Of a stretch of 12,803 bases of DNA, positions 1 through 8,325 are shown piece after piece (the first letter of the stretch is position 1; each line of letters starts with the position of its first letter). Made by a program: the position numbers and the translations under genes. Origin of the DNA: SHLJ01 sp041618535 (GTDB lineage: Bacteria > Bacteroidota > Bacteroidia > Flavobacteriales > Flavobacteriaceae); the NCBI GenBank assembly GCA_041618535.1, contig JBFKFP010000076.1, positions 1 to 12,803 of the forward strand, read 5' to 3'. The notes under the pieces were generated by a model, which made no database searches, was not told the DNA's origin, and saw only the letters and a list, made by a program, of their open reading frames with translations.

Positions 1-1542
1 ACTTGTCGCGAAGGGTAATTTCACCCGCCATGATACCGCCCTGAAATTCGGAATGCCTTCATACTGGAACATTCCGCCGCGCCACGCTCCAAGGTCGGCT
101 CCGAGCAAGGGTTGGACCAAAGGCGGTGTTACCGCAGATCCAAAAGCAACGTCTCCGCTGGAAACATGGTGTTCTATGGCCTCTATATAACCATCTCTTC
201 CGAGGGTCGCTCTCAACAAGTGATGAGTAGGCGGACGAAATGTATCATTCTGAAATTCTTCAATCCTGTTATAAAAGCATTTGACAGGTTTGCCAACAGC
301 TTTTGACAACACAGCGATCTCGGCAGCGTGCGGGGTATGTAACCGCCGCCCGAATCCACCGCCCAGATAGGTCGGGATGATATTGACATTCTTCTTATCG
401 AGGCCGAGCCTTTTAGCCACTTCATCACGGGTGATTTTTACCACCTGGGTTGAGATCATAACCGTGGCTTTCTCACTGTCTGCGTAGGCCACGGCTCCAT
501 TCGGTTCAATCTGGGCATGGGCCCCTATCGGGCTGAAGTATTCAGCAGAAACCACATCTTCACTTTTTCCCAGAATATTTTCCGCCTTGCCTCTTTTCTG
601 AATTTCTACCGCCTTGCCTTCCCCGACCCGTATCATGGTTTCAATGTCTTCCGAATTCCAGTTCCGATCTACCTCCCAGTTAACCTTTATGGCTTGCTTC
701 GCTAACTCTGCCTCATACATGGAAGCTGCAACAACTCCCACAAAGTCCTTTTCTTTAACCACTTTTATTACACCGGGCATTTTTTCAGCTTCAGAGGTAT
801 CTGCATCCAAATATCTTGCTCCTATCCTGGCGGGCCTGACTATTGCACCGTAAAGCATGTCAGGCATTTCAGCATCCATCCCGAAAATAGGCTCACCAAA
901 TACTTTAGCGTTAAGGTCAAGCCTTGGTAATGGCTTACCAACATATCTGTAAGATGAAATCGGTTTTAGGTCAGGGGAACGTGGAATCTTCCAGCTGGTT
1001 ATTCCCTCAACTGCTTTAGCGTAGGTCATTGATTCATCACCATGCCGTATTATCCCATCTTCAACTTTAAGCTCTTCGGATTTAACCCCTAATTTTTCCG
1101 CAGCGGCATTCTTGATCATCTCACGCATGGTTGCTGCTAACTCCCTCAGAGGTTCCCAGAGGCTGGAAATAGAGGTGCTTCCACCCGTACTCAATCCGTC
1201 GATATTCCCGGTTTTTGTTTCTGCATGAACCACCGAAAGTTGCCCGATTGAAATCTCGAGCTCATCTGCGGCAATCTGTGCCAAACCGGTAAAAGCACCC
1301 TGCCCCATTTCCACCTTAGGGCAGTTGAAGATGACCTGGTTATCAACCGTGAGCTCAAACCAGATCAATGGATCGTCCGTAGGTCCGATATAAAAAAGGT
1401 CGGCCGTATTGGCATAATCAGCAAGAGCACGTCTTATTGGATTCTTGAAAAGGTATGCGCCAACGATCAGGACCCCGGTACCCCCGAGGGCTGTCCTGAC
1501 AATAAATTGCCTTCGGGATAATTTATTCTCTTTCTTACTCAA
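1..1542 (-). CDS. xanthine dehydrogenase family molybdopterin-binding subunit (IorB-like), C-terminus cut by window edge
   Basis: This is the catalytic large subunit of a two-subunit molybdenum hydroxylase, of the isoquinoline 1-oxidoreductase/aldehyde oxidase type. It hydroxylates an aromatic or aldehyde substrate that cannot be told from the sequence. I translated the minus strand by hand; the frame is open for 514 codons to base 1. Such subunits usually run past 700 residues, so the last third is outside. Residues 9-13 read SRRQF, a twin-arginine export motif, followed by a hydrophobic stretch (about 16-31). Around residues 70-90 is the family pattern KVEMGQGAFTGLAQIAADEL. Residues 394-400 are GGGFGRR, the molybdopterin-binding signature. 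No ATG is well placed. An in-frame stop lies a few codons upstream, and the best start is TTG at 1542-1540, overlapping the end of the 2Fe-2S gene by 8 bases, as in a translationally coupled pair. No FAD subunit is visible, which fits the IorAB type. Family call is firm; substrate unknown. Confidence 0.93.
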   Translation of the reverse strand, partial: MSKKENKLSRRQFIVRTALGGTGVLIVGAYLFKNPIRRALADYANTADLFYIGPTDDPLIWFELTVDNQVIFNCPKVEMGQGAFTGLAQIAADELEISIGQLSVVHAETKTGNIDGLSTGGSTSISSLWEPLRELAATMREMIKNAAAEKLGVKSEELKVEDGIIRHGDESMTYAKAVEGITSWKIPRSPDLKPISSYRYVGKPLPRLDLNAKVFGEPIFGMDAEMPDMLYGAIVRPARIGARYLDADTSEAEKMPGVIKVVKEKDFVGVVAASMYEAELAKQAIKVNWEVDRNWNSEDIETMIRVGEGKAVEIQKRGKAENILGKSEDVVSAEYFSPIGAHAQIEPNGAVAYADSEKATVMISTQVVKITRDEVAKRLGLDKKNVNIIPTYLGGGFGRRLHTPHAAEIAVLSKAVGKPVKCFYNRIEEFQNDTFRPPTHHLLRATLGRDGYIEAIEHHVSSGDVAFGSAVTPPLVQPLLGADLGAWRGGMFQYEGIPNFRAVSWRVKLPFATS

Positions 1543-2041
1543 CGGTATCAGGTTCAGACTTATTATTTAATCCGATCTCAGCTGCCCTGTGAATAGCCTT
1601 TCTCATCCTGTAATAGGTGGCACAACGGCATACATTGGTGATCACTTCATCTATCCTCTCATCAGACGGTCGCGGATATTGCTCAAGCAACGCCGCTGCG
1701 GCCATCATAAACCCTGGCTGGCAATACCCGCATTGCGGGACAACTTCTTCTATCCAGGCCTGTTGTACCGGATGCGGATTATCAGGATCACCAAGGCCTT
1801 CAATGGTAATGATATCTTTGTTTCTGGCCAGATCAAGCGGGAATGAACAGGATCTGACGGCCTCACCGTCAACCATGACAGTACATGCCCCACAGGCGTT
1901 CAAACCACAGCCATATTTGGTGCCTTTTAAGTTCAGAATGTCACGAAGGACCCACAGAAGAGGAGTCTGGGCATTTTCAACTTTGACGCTGTGTGTTTCG
2001 CCATTCACCTTCAAGCTGTGCTTTTGTGCCATGGAATTCAA
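1535..2041 (-). CDS. (2Fe-2S)-binding small subunit of the molybdenum hydroxylase (IorA-like)
   Basis: This is the iron-sulfur electron-transfer subunit that partners the catalytic subunit encoded next to it. The 168 residues are the usual length. The N-terminal plant-type ferredoxin domain has ligands C45, C50, C53 and C65 in the pattern CGLNACGAC...C. The C-terminal all-helical 2Fe-2S domain has C104-GY-C107-QPG and C138-R-C140. Both clusters therefore look complete. It has no export signal of its own. In this family the folded small subunit is thought to ride out through the Tat system on the large subunit, whose N-terminus here carries the twin-arginine motif. Translation could start at codon 1 or at Met4 (MAQKHSLK); the second is nearer the family's usual N-terminus. 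It is first in the pair and overlaps the next gene by 8 bases. The 90-base gap to the DUF6607-like gene could hold a promoter, but I found no convincing one. Confidence 0.95.
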   Translation of the reverse strand: MNSMAQKHSLKVNGETHSVKVENAQTPLLWVLRDILNLKGTKYGCGLNACGACTVMVDGEAVRSCSFPLDLARNKDIITIEGLGDPDNPHPVQQAWIEEVVPQCGYCQPGFMMAAAALLEQYPRPSDERIDEVITNVCRCATYYRMRKAIHRAAEIGLNNKSEPDTVE

Positions 2042-2131
2042 TTGAAATACAGCTTAAAGATATGGCAATATATCAAAGATCACTAATTCAATAAAATTTT
2101 TAGACAGGGCTTTATTTCAGTTTGGCCAGGC

Positions 2132-3052
2132 TTATTTACGAACGATGAACTTTTCAATTATTCCATCGATATGGTCCTCTGAAAACTCAAAATCTTCTGC
2201 CATCAAATATCGGTGCAGAGGTTTCTCTTCAAGGGTCGACCGCAGATCAAGGTCCTGCCGCCGGGCGAAGATCTCGTCCCATTTGTCGCGAACTGTCGCC
2301 CATTTACTTCCGTTTTCCTTCCACCATTCAATTGCTGGCTTACACCTGCTATTTGCCGCCTTCTTGTAAATATTTATGCCTTTTTCCTGGGCTAAAATGA
2401 CATCCTCTTCTCCCGGCTTCCTGATTATCTTGTCGTTATCCTGGTCGTGAACCCAACCCTCAGGAGTGATCCTGTGAACGTTGTTTCTCCTGGTAACATT
2501 GTAATCACTTCTTTTGGTGTACTCCCTCCTGGGAAGAGGTGCGTCTGTTGTGTTTTCCCAGCGACTGACCCCATCAACATGCACCCAGGTAGCAGTTCCC
2601 TCATAGCGCGGGCTATCATCAACCTGGTACACCTTTTGGGTCCATTGTCCTTTTACCGATTCCTTGTTCAGTTCACTATATGTCCAGTTATTGTCAGCAT
2701 TGTACAGGTAGAGATCGGTATTCTCGTACAGCCAGTCTTGCCGCCAATGCTTGATTACCTTTTGTTTCTCAGGGGGGCCGACAATCAATAAATGCTGCAG
2801 TACGAGTTTGTGGTTATCATCCATTACGAGTTCTACCCATTCAAGTCCTTTGCTGTGCTTCACTTCTGAGGGCTTGTATGATTCATCATCAGAATAGCTG
2901 AAGGTTTCTGAAAAGTTAAAACTGACATCAAAGCAGCCACACATGGATTTAATGGCCTGCCGATCCTGATCTTGTTTGTTTTGGGCTAAAGTAAGACTGG
3001 AAGAAATCAGAAAAAATGCAAGTGTGTACAGTGTGTGTTTCATCTTTATCAA
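2132..3052 (-). CDS. DUF6607-like secreted protein
   Basis: This is a 306-residue exported protein of unknown function. Residues 1-23 form a signal peptide: Lys5 and His6, a hydrophobic core, then LTLA before the likely cut at A23-Q24. Translation may begin at Met4 (MKHTLYT) rather than Met1. The mature protein starts with a segment reading QAIKSMCGCFDVSFNFSETF, with C38 and C40. From memory this opening is typical of DUF6607 proteins of Bacteroidota and some Proteobacteria. The rest is rich in Trp and charged residues, with no membrane segment, and alternates beta-like and loop stretches. It lacks the lipobox cysteine of a lipoprotein, so a periplasmic location is likely. It lies 90 bases upstream of the molybdenum hydroxylase pair on the same strand, so co-transcription is possible but not shown. 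The family assignment rests on remembered sequence similarity. Confidence 0.8.
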   Translation of the reverse strand: MIKMKHTLYTLAFFLISSSLTLAQNKQDQDRQAIKSMCGCFDVSFNFSETFSYSDDESYKPSEVKHSKGLEWVELVMDDNHKLVLQHLLIVGPPEKQKVIKHWRQDWLYENTDLYLYNADNNWTYSELNKESVKGQWTQKVYQVDDSPRYEGTATWVHVDGVSRWENTTDAPLPRREYTKRSDYNVTRRNNVHRITPEGWVHDQDNDKIIRKPGEEDVILAQEKGINIYKKAANSRCKPAIEWWKENGSKWATVRDKWDEIFARRQDLDLRSTLEEKPLHRYLMAEDFEFSEDHIDGIIEKFIVRK

Positions 3053-3122
3053 TGTGAATTTATGTGTGTTGTTTAAGTGTAAATTCAGTTCTTTTAATTT
3101 AGACTTATTTAAAATAAGAGCA

Positions 3123-3130
3123 CAAATATA
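3123..3130 (-). promoter_or_regulatory. -7 box (TATATTTG) for the DUF6607-like gene
   Basis: Read on the minus strand these eight bases are TATATTTG, an exact fit to the Bacteroidota -7 consensus TAnnTTTG. They lie about 70 bases upstream of the gene's ATG. I do not see a good -33 TTG at the expected 17-20 base distance, so this is only a candidate. Confidence 0.35.
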
Positions 3131-3273
3131 AATTCGGAATCTTTAAAATAAAACCCATCAGACAAAAAAATTATCCACAGTTAATCGACATTTTTCAATT
3201 GAATTAAACACTGAACTCAGAATGCAAAACTTAACTTCTAAATTCTTATTATTGTATTACTAACCAACATTCA

Positions 3274-5466
3274 ATGAGTCAGACCCAGCCGAGACATAAG
3301 ACCTTCGGAACCTTTGGTGGTGTATTTACCCCTACCCTGCTTACCATTCTCGGGGTGATCATGTATCTCAGGATGGGCTGGGTGGTCGGTAACGCCGGTC
3401 TTCTTGGTGCCTGGCTTATTATCATCATTTCATTTGCCATTACACTGTGTACGGCCCTTTCTATGTCGGCCATAACCACCAATATCCGGATCGGTGCCGG
3501 TGGTGCCTATGCCATTATCTCGCAGGCACTGGGGCTTGAGGTTGGAGGAAGCCTAGGTATCCCTCGGTATATTTCCCAGGGATTGGCTGTTACCATGTAT
3601 ATCTTCGGATTTCGTGAAGGCTGGCTGGGTATTTTCCCCGCTCATGATCCATTTCTTGTTGATATTGCCGTATTCGCTGTATTGATCACGATTGCCTATA
3701 TAAGCGCCAACCTGGCCATCAAAACCCAGTTCATTATAATGGGCGTGATCATCCTTTCGCTTGTATCAATTGCAATTGCCGCCTACCAGGGATCAATGGA
3801 AATTCCCCTGGAAGATTCTGTACGTTGGGGAACTTTTAAAGGCTCAATAGAGAACGAATTCAGCGGCAGTACGTTCTGGGTGGTATTTGCTGTTTTTTTC
3901 CCGGCGGCTACAGGAATAATGGCCGGAGCAAATATGTCGGGAGAACTGAAAGACCCCAAAAAGAGTATTCCCGTGGGCACCTTATGGGCTATTGGTGTGA
4001 GTTTTGTGATTTATATGTTTTTGGCCTTTTGGCTGGCACGGACCGCTTCCGAAGAGGAACTTCTCAATAATTATAACGTCATTATCGATAAGGCTTTCAG
4101 CGGACCGCTCATCATTGCAGGTATCCTGGGGGCGACCTTCTCCTCTGCCCTCGCCTCTATGGTAGGTTCCAGCCGTATTCTTTATGCCATGGGAGAACAT
4201 CATGTGCTGCCCTATTCTAAATTCCTTTCCGGAACCAGCAGTAACGGTCAGCCCAGGAACGCGATGATCGTGACAGGTGTGCTGATATTTGTCACCATGC
4301 TTCTACGAGACATTAATGCCATTGCTCCGCTCGTAACCCTGTTCTTCCTGGTGACCTACGCTATGATCAACATAGTGGTTATTATTGAGCAAAACCTGGG
4401 TCTGATCAGTTACAGGCCTTTGTTTAAGATCAATAGATGGGTGCCCTGGCTGGGGCTGGTCTCGTCAATTTTTGCCATGTTCATTATTAATCCAACGGTT
4501 AGCCTGATCACGGTTGTGATCGTCCTGGTGGTTTATTGGTTCCTTTCCAAACAAAATCTTGAAACACCATTCGAGGATGTTAGGTCCGGATTGTTTGTTT
4601 CCTTTGCTGAATGGGCTGCCAAGCATACCTGGGGCATGAAATCGATGCAGCAGAGAGCCTGGAAACCGAACATGATGGTACCGATTCGTGATGTTAACGG
4701 GGCAAGGGGAAATTTTCAATTCATGCGGAATATCGCCTATCCGCGCGGCTCGATTAAGTTGCTTGGGATCGAGCCATTTTCAGAGAACAGCAAGTTGGTA
4801 AGGGAGCTTGATAAACTTTCCGAGGCCTTCAGGAACCGAGGTGTATTCTCCTCCTGGACGGTCATTAACACCGATGAGTTCGCTAAGGGAGTCAATTATG
4901 GTAACCAGGCTTTGAAGGGTGCATTTTTCCGTCCGAATATCGTTTTTCTCAACCTGCAGGACCACGACAATTATGAAAGCGAAATCCGGCCCGTTATAAA
5001 GGAGTGCATCAGGCTTGAGATCGGGGTATTGCTTTTTCTTGCCCACCCCATGGCACATCTGGGGCAACGAAACCTGATCAATGTCTGGGTGCGGGACCGC
5101 GAGCAAAACTGGAACCTCGGATGGGATATCGGGAATGTAGATCTTTCCACCCTTATAGCTTACAAGCTAAAGATAAACTGGGGAGCGCAGATCAGGTTAA
5201 TAACTGTCATAAGGAATCCTGAAGAAGAATCGGAGGCGCGTGAATTCCTTCAGTCTCTGATCACCCTGGCACGATTGCCAAAAACACTGATCGAGGTTTA
5301 TATTGGCGATTTCAGGACCATAGTGGCGCAGGCGCCGGCCGCCGACCTCAATATCTTCGGAATGGAAGAAAACCTCCGTTATGACATCATCTCGGAGATA
5401 TCTGAAAAGACTAATAGCTCCTGCCTGTTTGTCAAGGATTCAGGGCATGAGAGCATTCTTGCGTAA
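3274..5466 (+). CDS. cation-chloride cotransporter-like permease (SLC12/CCC family, APC superfamily)
   Basis: This is a 730-residue inner-membrane transporter closely resembling the Na-K-Cl cotransporter branch of the APC superfamily. The first ~440 residues carry about 12 hydrophobic segments. Residues 12-36 contain GTFGGVFTPTLLTILGVI followed by MYLRMGW, the unwound-helix-1 region. Residues 208-227 read FFPAATGIMAGANMSGELKD, almost the signature of animal NKCC proteins. The stretch GGAYAII...GLAVTMYIFGF (76-113) aligns by eye with helices 2-3 of NKCC1. Tyr109 falls where, as I recall, a tyrosine coordinates K+ in NKCC/KCC. Residues ~440-730 form a soluble cytosolic C-terminal domain, as in this family. 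Bacterial members are often annotated 'amino acid permease', and the true substrate (K+/Cl-, Na+/Cl- or amino acids) is unproven. It is divergent from the DUF6607-like gene and convergent with the MFS gene, so probably monocistronic. Confidence 0.9.
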   Translation: MSQTQPRHKTFGTFGGVFTPTLLTILGVIMYLRMGWVVGNAGLLGAWLIIIISFAITLCTALSMSAITTNIRIGAGGAYAIISQALGLEVGGSLGIPRYISQGLAVTMYIFGFREGWLGIFPAHDPFLVDIAVFAVLITIAYISANLAIKTQFIIMGVIILSLVSIAIAAYQGSMEIPLEDSVRWGTFKGSIENEFSGSTFWVVFAVFFPAATGIMAGANMSGELKDPKKSIPVGTLWAIGVSFVIYMFLAFWLARTASEEELLNNYNVIIDKAFSGPLIIAGILGATFSSALASMVGSSRILYAMGEHHVLPYSKFLSGTSSNGQPRNAMIVTGVLIFVTMLLRDINAIAPLVTLFFLVTYAMINIVVIIEQNLGLISYRPLFKINRWVPWLGLVSSIFAMFIINPTVSLITVVIVLVVYWFLSKQNLETPFEDVRSGLFVSFAEWAAKHTWGMKSMQQRAWKPNMMVPIRDVNGARGNFQFMRNIAYPRGSIKLLGIEPFSENSKLVRELDKLSEAFRNRGVFSSWTVINTDEFAKGVNYGNQALKGAFFRPNIVFLNLQDHDNYESEIRPVIKECIRLEIGVLLFLAHPMAHLGQRNLINVWVRDREQNWNLGWDIGNVDLSTLIAYKLKINWGAQIRLITVIRNPEEESEAREFLQSLITLARLPKTLIEVYIGDFRTIVAQAPAADLNIFGMEENLRYDIISEISEKTNSSCLFVKDSGHESILA

Positions 5467-5511
5467 TCAAGCAATATTCCCCGAATATTTAAAAAAATGT
5501 TTGCTATTAGA

Positions 5512-6717
5512 TCATCGATCCATCCTTGATAGGATGATCAGTGATGAAACAAGGGTCAGAAGACCTATTATTATGAGGGTCTGGTCTATTTGAAGAACAG
5601 CTGTTATCAAGATGGTCAGCATTGCACCCACCGCATATCCCAGGTCACGCCAGAGCCTGAAGACACCTATGCTCTCAGCTCGCTGCTGCGGGTGTGTGAA
5701 TCCGGCCAGTGCAGAAAGAAAAGTGGGGTAAACGATTGCCGTCCCCAGCCCTAGTCCTGTCGATAGGACTATATAGGCCAAATTAGATGAGGCCCAGTAC
5801 ATGGCCAAAATTGAAAAGCCCTGCAGCGCCATTCCAAATACCAGCATGGCCTTTTTGTTCAGGTGGTCTGAAAGCTTCCCGGTAAATAATTGCCCGATCC
5901 CCCATACCGCCGGATAAACGGCAACAATGATGGCGATCGATTTGAGTTCAAAGTCCTTTGACGCGAGGATCACCGGCAACAACCCCCAGATCATTCCATC
6001 ATTGAGGTTATTTACAAATCCTGCCTGGGTTATGGAACCAAGGTTATGATTTGTCCAGGAGGTTTGGAGAAAGATATTCTTCAATTTGGGAAAACTGCTG
6101 TTTGCAGCCTCCATTGCCACGTGATGCTCGGTATCTTTAACAAGTATCCAGCTTATAAGAAGTCCGAGAACTACAAAAGCAATTCCCTGGTAGAACGGAA
6201 AAGGCCTGATACCATATTCAGCAGCTATCCAACCTGTGGTAAAGGCTACCGTCGCAACAGCGAGGTAACCAAGGGACTCATTCAGGCCCATAGCGAGCCC
6301 GCGGTGCCGCTCACCTACCAGGTCTATCTTCATCACAACGGTGCTGGACCAGGTTAGCCCCTGGTTAATACCCAGGAGAAGGTTAGCAAAAATGATCCAA
6401 TTCCAGTTATCGGCATACATCAGGATAAAGGGAATGGGGATGGCGATAATCCATCCTATCACCAATAGGGCTTTCCGTCCTACCCTATTGGCCAGGGCCC
6501 CGGTAAAGTAATTGGTTAAAGCCTTTGTTATTCCGAAGACAATGATAAATGGCAGGATAACCGATGTGGCCAGGATCCCGAATTCGATCTCTGCCATCTT
6601 CGGGAGTATGGTTCGCTCCAGTCCTACCATTCCACCTACAAAGGAATTGATGACAAGAAGCAGGGCAAATTGCCTCCAGTTTTCTTTTAATCCGAGTTCC
6701 ACCTTGGTGGCTGCCAT
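5512..6717 (-). CDS. MFS transporter, substrate unknown
   Basis: This is a 401-residue major facilitator superfamily permease of the inner membrane. About 12 hydrophobic helices are visible in two six-helix halves. The loop between helices 2 and 3 carries the MFS motif A as GALANRVGRK (73-82). A related copy, GKLSDHLNKKAM, sits in the equivalent loop of the second half, a normal MFS duplication. An acidic and basic pair in helix 1 (GLERT, 32-36) resembles a set of uncharacterised MFS proteins of Bacteroidota and other phyla. Nothing in the sequence or its neighbours fixes the substrate. It converges on the permease gene with a 45-base gap and diverges from the 92-residue gene across 75 bases. 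The MAATKVELG start is the only reasonable one. Confidence 0.9.
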   Translation of the reverse strand: MAATKVELGLKENWRQFALLLVINSFVGGMVGLERTILPKMAEIEFGILATSVILPFIIVFGITKALTNYFTGALANRVGRKALLVIGWIIAIPIPFILMYADNWNWIIFANLLLGINQGLTWSSTVVMKIDLVGERHRGLAMGLNESLGYLAVATVAFTTGWIAAEYGIRPFPFYQGIAFVVLGLLISWILVKDTEHHVAMEAANSSFPKLKNIFLQTSWTNHNLGSITQAGFVNNLNDGMIWGLLPVILASKDFELKSIAIIVAVYPAVWGIGQLFTGKLSDHLNKKAMLVFGMALQGFSILAMYWASSNLAYIVLSTGLGLGTAIVYPTFLSALAGFTHPQQRAESIGVFRLWRDLGYAVGAMLTILITAVLQIDQTLIIIGLLTLVSSLIILSRMDR

Positions 6718-6792
6718 GGAGAGTTAATATTTTTTTGCAAGATGCTACATTCTTGAGCCATCAACAAGCGATCTGCTTTATAATTTTACTCA

Positions 6793-7071
6793 ATGCGATT
6801 CACCCGATACTACAGCAAACTTATCCGGACCCAGGGCGTACCCCAGCTGAGTGTGGATCAGCATGCCCGGCTTATGAACATCATCTCGCTTGAGGGCCGT
6901 CTTGTCGAGTTGGAAAGTATCAAACAGGGCCTTCAAAAGACGGATGAACATTACCGTTATGATGTCCGTATCTTCAGGATACAAATGCAGTTAAAAGGCC
7001 TGACAGGAGATCAATACCCCAAAGATGTGATGAATCATATGGTATTCCTGAGCGAATCGGCACTTCACTGA
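6793..7071 (+). CDS. hypothetical 92-residue soluble protein
   Basis: I do not recognise this protein. It is basic at the N-terminus (MRFTRYYSKLIR). Then comes a predicted helical region (about 21-50, LSVDQHARLMNIISLEGRLV and onward) and a second helical region containing YDVRIFRIQMQLKGL. It has no signal peptide or membrane segment. The codons favour G or C in the third position much as the flanking genes do, and the reading frame fills the gap between two well-supported genes, so I think it is real. Its stop (7069-7071) overlaps the stop of the convergent membrane protein gene by 7 bases. A box reading TAATTTTA at 6781-6788 could be a -7 element, but it lies almost on the ATG. Confidence 0.6.
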   Translation: MRFTRYYSKLIRTQGVPQLSVDQHARLMNIISLEGRLVELESIKQGLQKTDEHYRYDVRIFRIQMQLKGLTGDQYPKDVMNHMVFLSESALH

Positions 7072-7709
7072 GGAGTTATAGAGCCTTTCAGAAGCTGTAA
7101 TCCAAGAAGGAACCACCCAAGGCCGAGTAAGAAGGTTGAAATTATAATGGCTATTACATAAAGGGAAAATACAGACAATATCGGGCTTGATACCAGACCG
7201 GCAATCATAAGAATGGCAATATGTTTTTTTATTATGCCATTCATCCACAGGAGTACTGCCGCGAGTATCCATGAGAGGAAAAAAGCCGAGGTCCCTATCA
7301 ACGCACTCAGGTCGAATAAGGTAAATCCGTCTGTGTCCTCAAGCTGGTTGAGGGCATCGGGAATATGGATAGCCAGGTCGCGAACAAACAGCCATTGGTT
7401 CCATTCATGGGCCAGAAGCAGCGCATTTCCGGAGAGAAGAACCATAAGTATGAACAGGCTTGCCACTCGCCCGGGCTTTCTTTGCTCGAAATGTGCAAAA
7501 ATTCCAACCGATCCAATGATAAGAAGTAAAGCCACAAAGCAGGCCAGTCCGAGTCGCCAGGCCCAGGCAGAGCTGGCTGCACTTTCTGCAAAATCATCAA
7601 TAGCAAGGATCCTGGGTGTGAAGATCACATTGATAAGAAATAAAAGTATACCGGAAAGACAAAGCGAGAAGCCGCTTAGCCTTGAAAGCCTGGAGGAAAG
7701 GGAAGTCAT
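7065..7709 (-). CDS. six-helix membrane protein of unknown function
   Basis: This 214-residue integral membrane protein has hydrophobic helices at about residues 13-30, 51-72, 82-100, 134-157, 163-182 and 183-207. Between helices 3 and 4 is a short polar loop (LNQLEDTDGFTLFDL). The overall look resembles the small uncharacterised DUF4386-like integral membrane proteins, but I cannot confirm a family. No catalytic or metal-binding motif stands out. The N-terminus begins MTSLSSRLSRLSG and is a reasonable start. The gene lies about 100 bases downstream of the cold-shock gene on the same strand, but a strong terminator between them separates the two transcripts. Its 3' end overlaps that of the 92-residue gene by 7 bases. 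Confidence 0.78.
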   Translation of the reverse strand: MTSLSSRLSRLSGFSLCLSGILLFLINVIFTPRILAIDDFAESAASSAWAWRLGLACFVALLLIIGSVGIFAHFEQRKPGRVASLFILMVLLSGNALLLAHEWNQWLFVRDLAIHIPDALNQLEDTDGFTLFDLSALIGTSAFFLSWILAAVLLWMNGIIKKHIAILMIAGLVSSPILSVFSLYVIAIIISTFLLGLGWFLLGLQLLKGSITPQ

Positions 7710-7760
7710 TCAATGTCGATTTCAGAGTTTGACGACTAATCCTTCCCTTAGGTTACATAT

Positions 7761-7790
7761 AAAAAAAAAGCCATCCGATTCCGGATGGCT
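7761..7790 (-). terminator. rho-independent terminator of the cold-shock gene
   Basis: On the minus strand, AGCCATCCG (7790-7782), a 4-base loop and CGGATGGCT (7777-7769) form a perfect 9-bp stem. It runs straight into a run of T (the A tract at 7761-7769 on the plus strand). It lies about 20 bases beyond the cold-shock stop codon. Confidence 0.92.
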
Positions 7791-7811
7791 CTAATTGTCT
7801 TAAGATTCTGC

Positions 7812-8003
7812 TTAAATCAACTCAACGTTAATCGCGGCAGGACCTTTTGCAGTTTCTTCAATTTCGAATTTGACTTCGTCGTTATCACTGATTCGGTCAA
7901 TCAGTCCGTTGACATGAACAAAAATGTCCTTGTCTGAATCATTTGGGCTGATAAATCCGTATCCTTTAGAATTATTAAAGAATTTTACTGTTCCTTCTCT
8001 CAT
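7812..8003 (-). CDS. cold-shock domain protein (CspA family)
   Basis: This is a 63-residue single-stranded nucleic-acid-binding protein, an RNA chaperone of the CspA family acting in the cytoplasm. The five-strand OB fold is recognisable from the RNP1 motif KGYGFI (13-18) and RNP2 motif DIFVHV (26-31), plus the opening MREGTVKFFN and the closing GPAAINVELI. I chose the ATG at 8003-8001. The frame stays open to another ATG at 8060, which would add a 19-residue Asn/Lys-rich tail. Almost all csp proteins begin at the equivalent of MREGTVKFF, and csp genes usually have long leaders, so the extension is more likely leader RNA. The gene stands alone: a terminator follows it and a candidate promoter lies about 320 bases upstream. 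Confidence 0.95.
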   Translation of the reverse strand: MREGTVKFFNNSKGYGFISPNDSDKDIFVHVNGLIDRISDNDEVKFEIEETAKGPAAINVELI

Positions 8004-8325
8004 GTTATTTACTTTATTATTAATATTTCGTTTAAATAAGTTCTTTATACTGAATGTCATGCTTTTGAGTTTTTACCGGATCATGATCCCCATGCTCATT
8101 CAATTTTAGTCGTTTTAAATTGAATTCCAGTTCTCTGCCGATTAAGCTTGAATCAAACCGCCTCTTGGCAGAACCGATTCCTTGTTGGGGTATAGGTACG
8201 GTAATTGATACTAAATAGATTAAATGGTCTCGTGAGCTTATGCTCTAAAAAATAGTGGGAAAATCAGTAGTATAGGTCTCTTGCGTGAAGTAGAAATATG
8301 AAAACGGTCTCCGTATTTTCTGGAA
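8004..8325 (-). promoter_or_regulatory. long structured 5' leader of the cold-shock gene
   Basis: No gene is supported in this stretch. On the minus strand it lies between the candidate csp promoter and the csp ATG. It contains a perfect 12-base palindrome, GGATCATGATCC (8078-8089). A bulged long-range stem pairs 8130-8139 with 8167-8174 (GTTC..TGCC with GGCAGAAC). A competing pairing joins GAATC (8150-8154) to GATTC (8176-8180) and crosses the first. A hairpin sits near the 5' end (about 8301-8320). GGTCTC occurs three times (8226, 8275, 8306). Long leaders that refold with temperature are known for cspA-type genes; that this one does so is inference. Confidence 0.45.

Noticed and set aside
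1617..2045. 142-codon plus-strand open frame
   Set aside because: It is antisense to the 2Fe-2S subunit, whose eight cluster cysteines prove the other strand.
2447..2791. 114-codon plus-strand open frame
   Set aside because: It is antisense to the DUF6607-like gene, with no motif or translation signal.
5473..5489. AATATTC-CCC-GAATATT hairpin as a terminator between the convergent permease and MFS genes
   Set aside because: It is AT-only apart from the ends, is followed by A on the plus strand, and has its T run on the wrong side for the minus strand.
6790..6984. 64-codon minus-strand open frame opposite the 92-residue gene
   Set aside because: The plus-strand frame is longer and uses codons like the neighbouring genes; nothing favours the minus frame.
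7213..7794. 193-codon plus-strand open frame
   Set aside because: It is antisense to the six-helix membrane protein and runs over the csp terminator; its protein is Ser/Arg-rich with no domain, as expected of a shadow.
8004..8060. Upstream ATG adding 19 residues to the cold-shock protein
   Set aside because: The family starts at the equivalent of MREGTVKFF and the extra residues are low-complexity; it is better explained as leader RNA.
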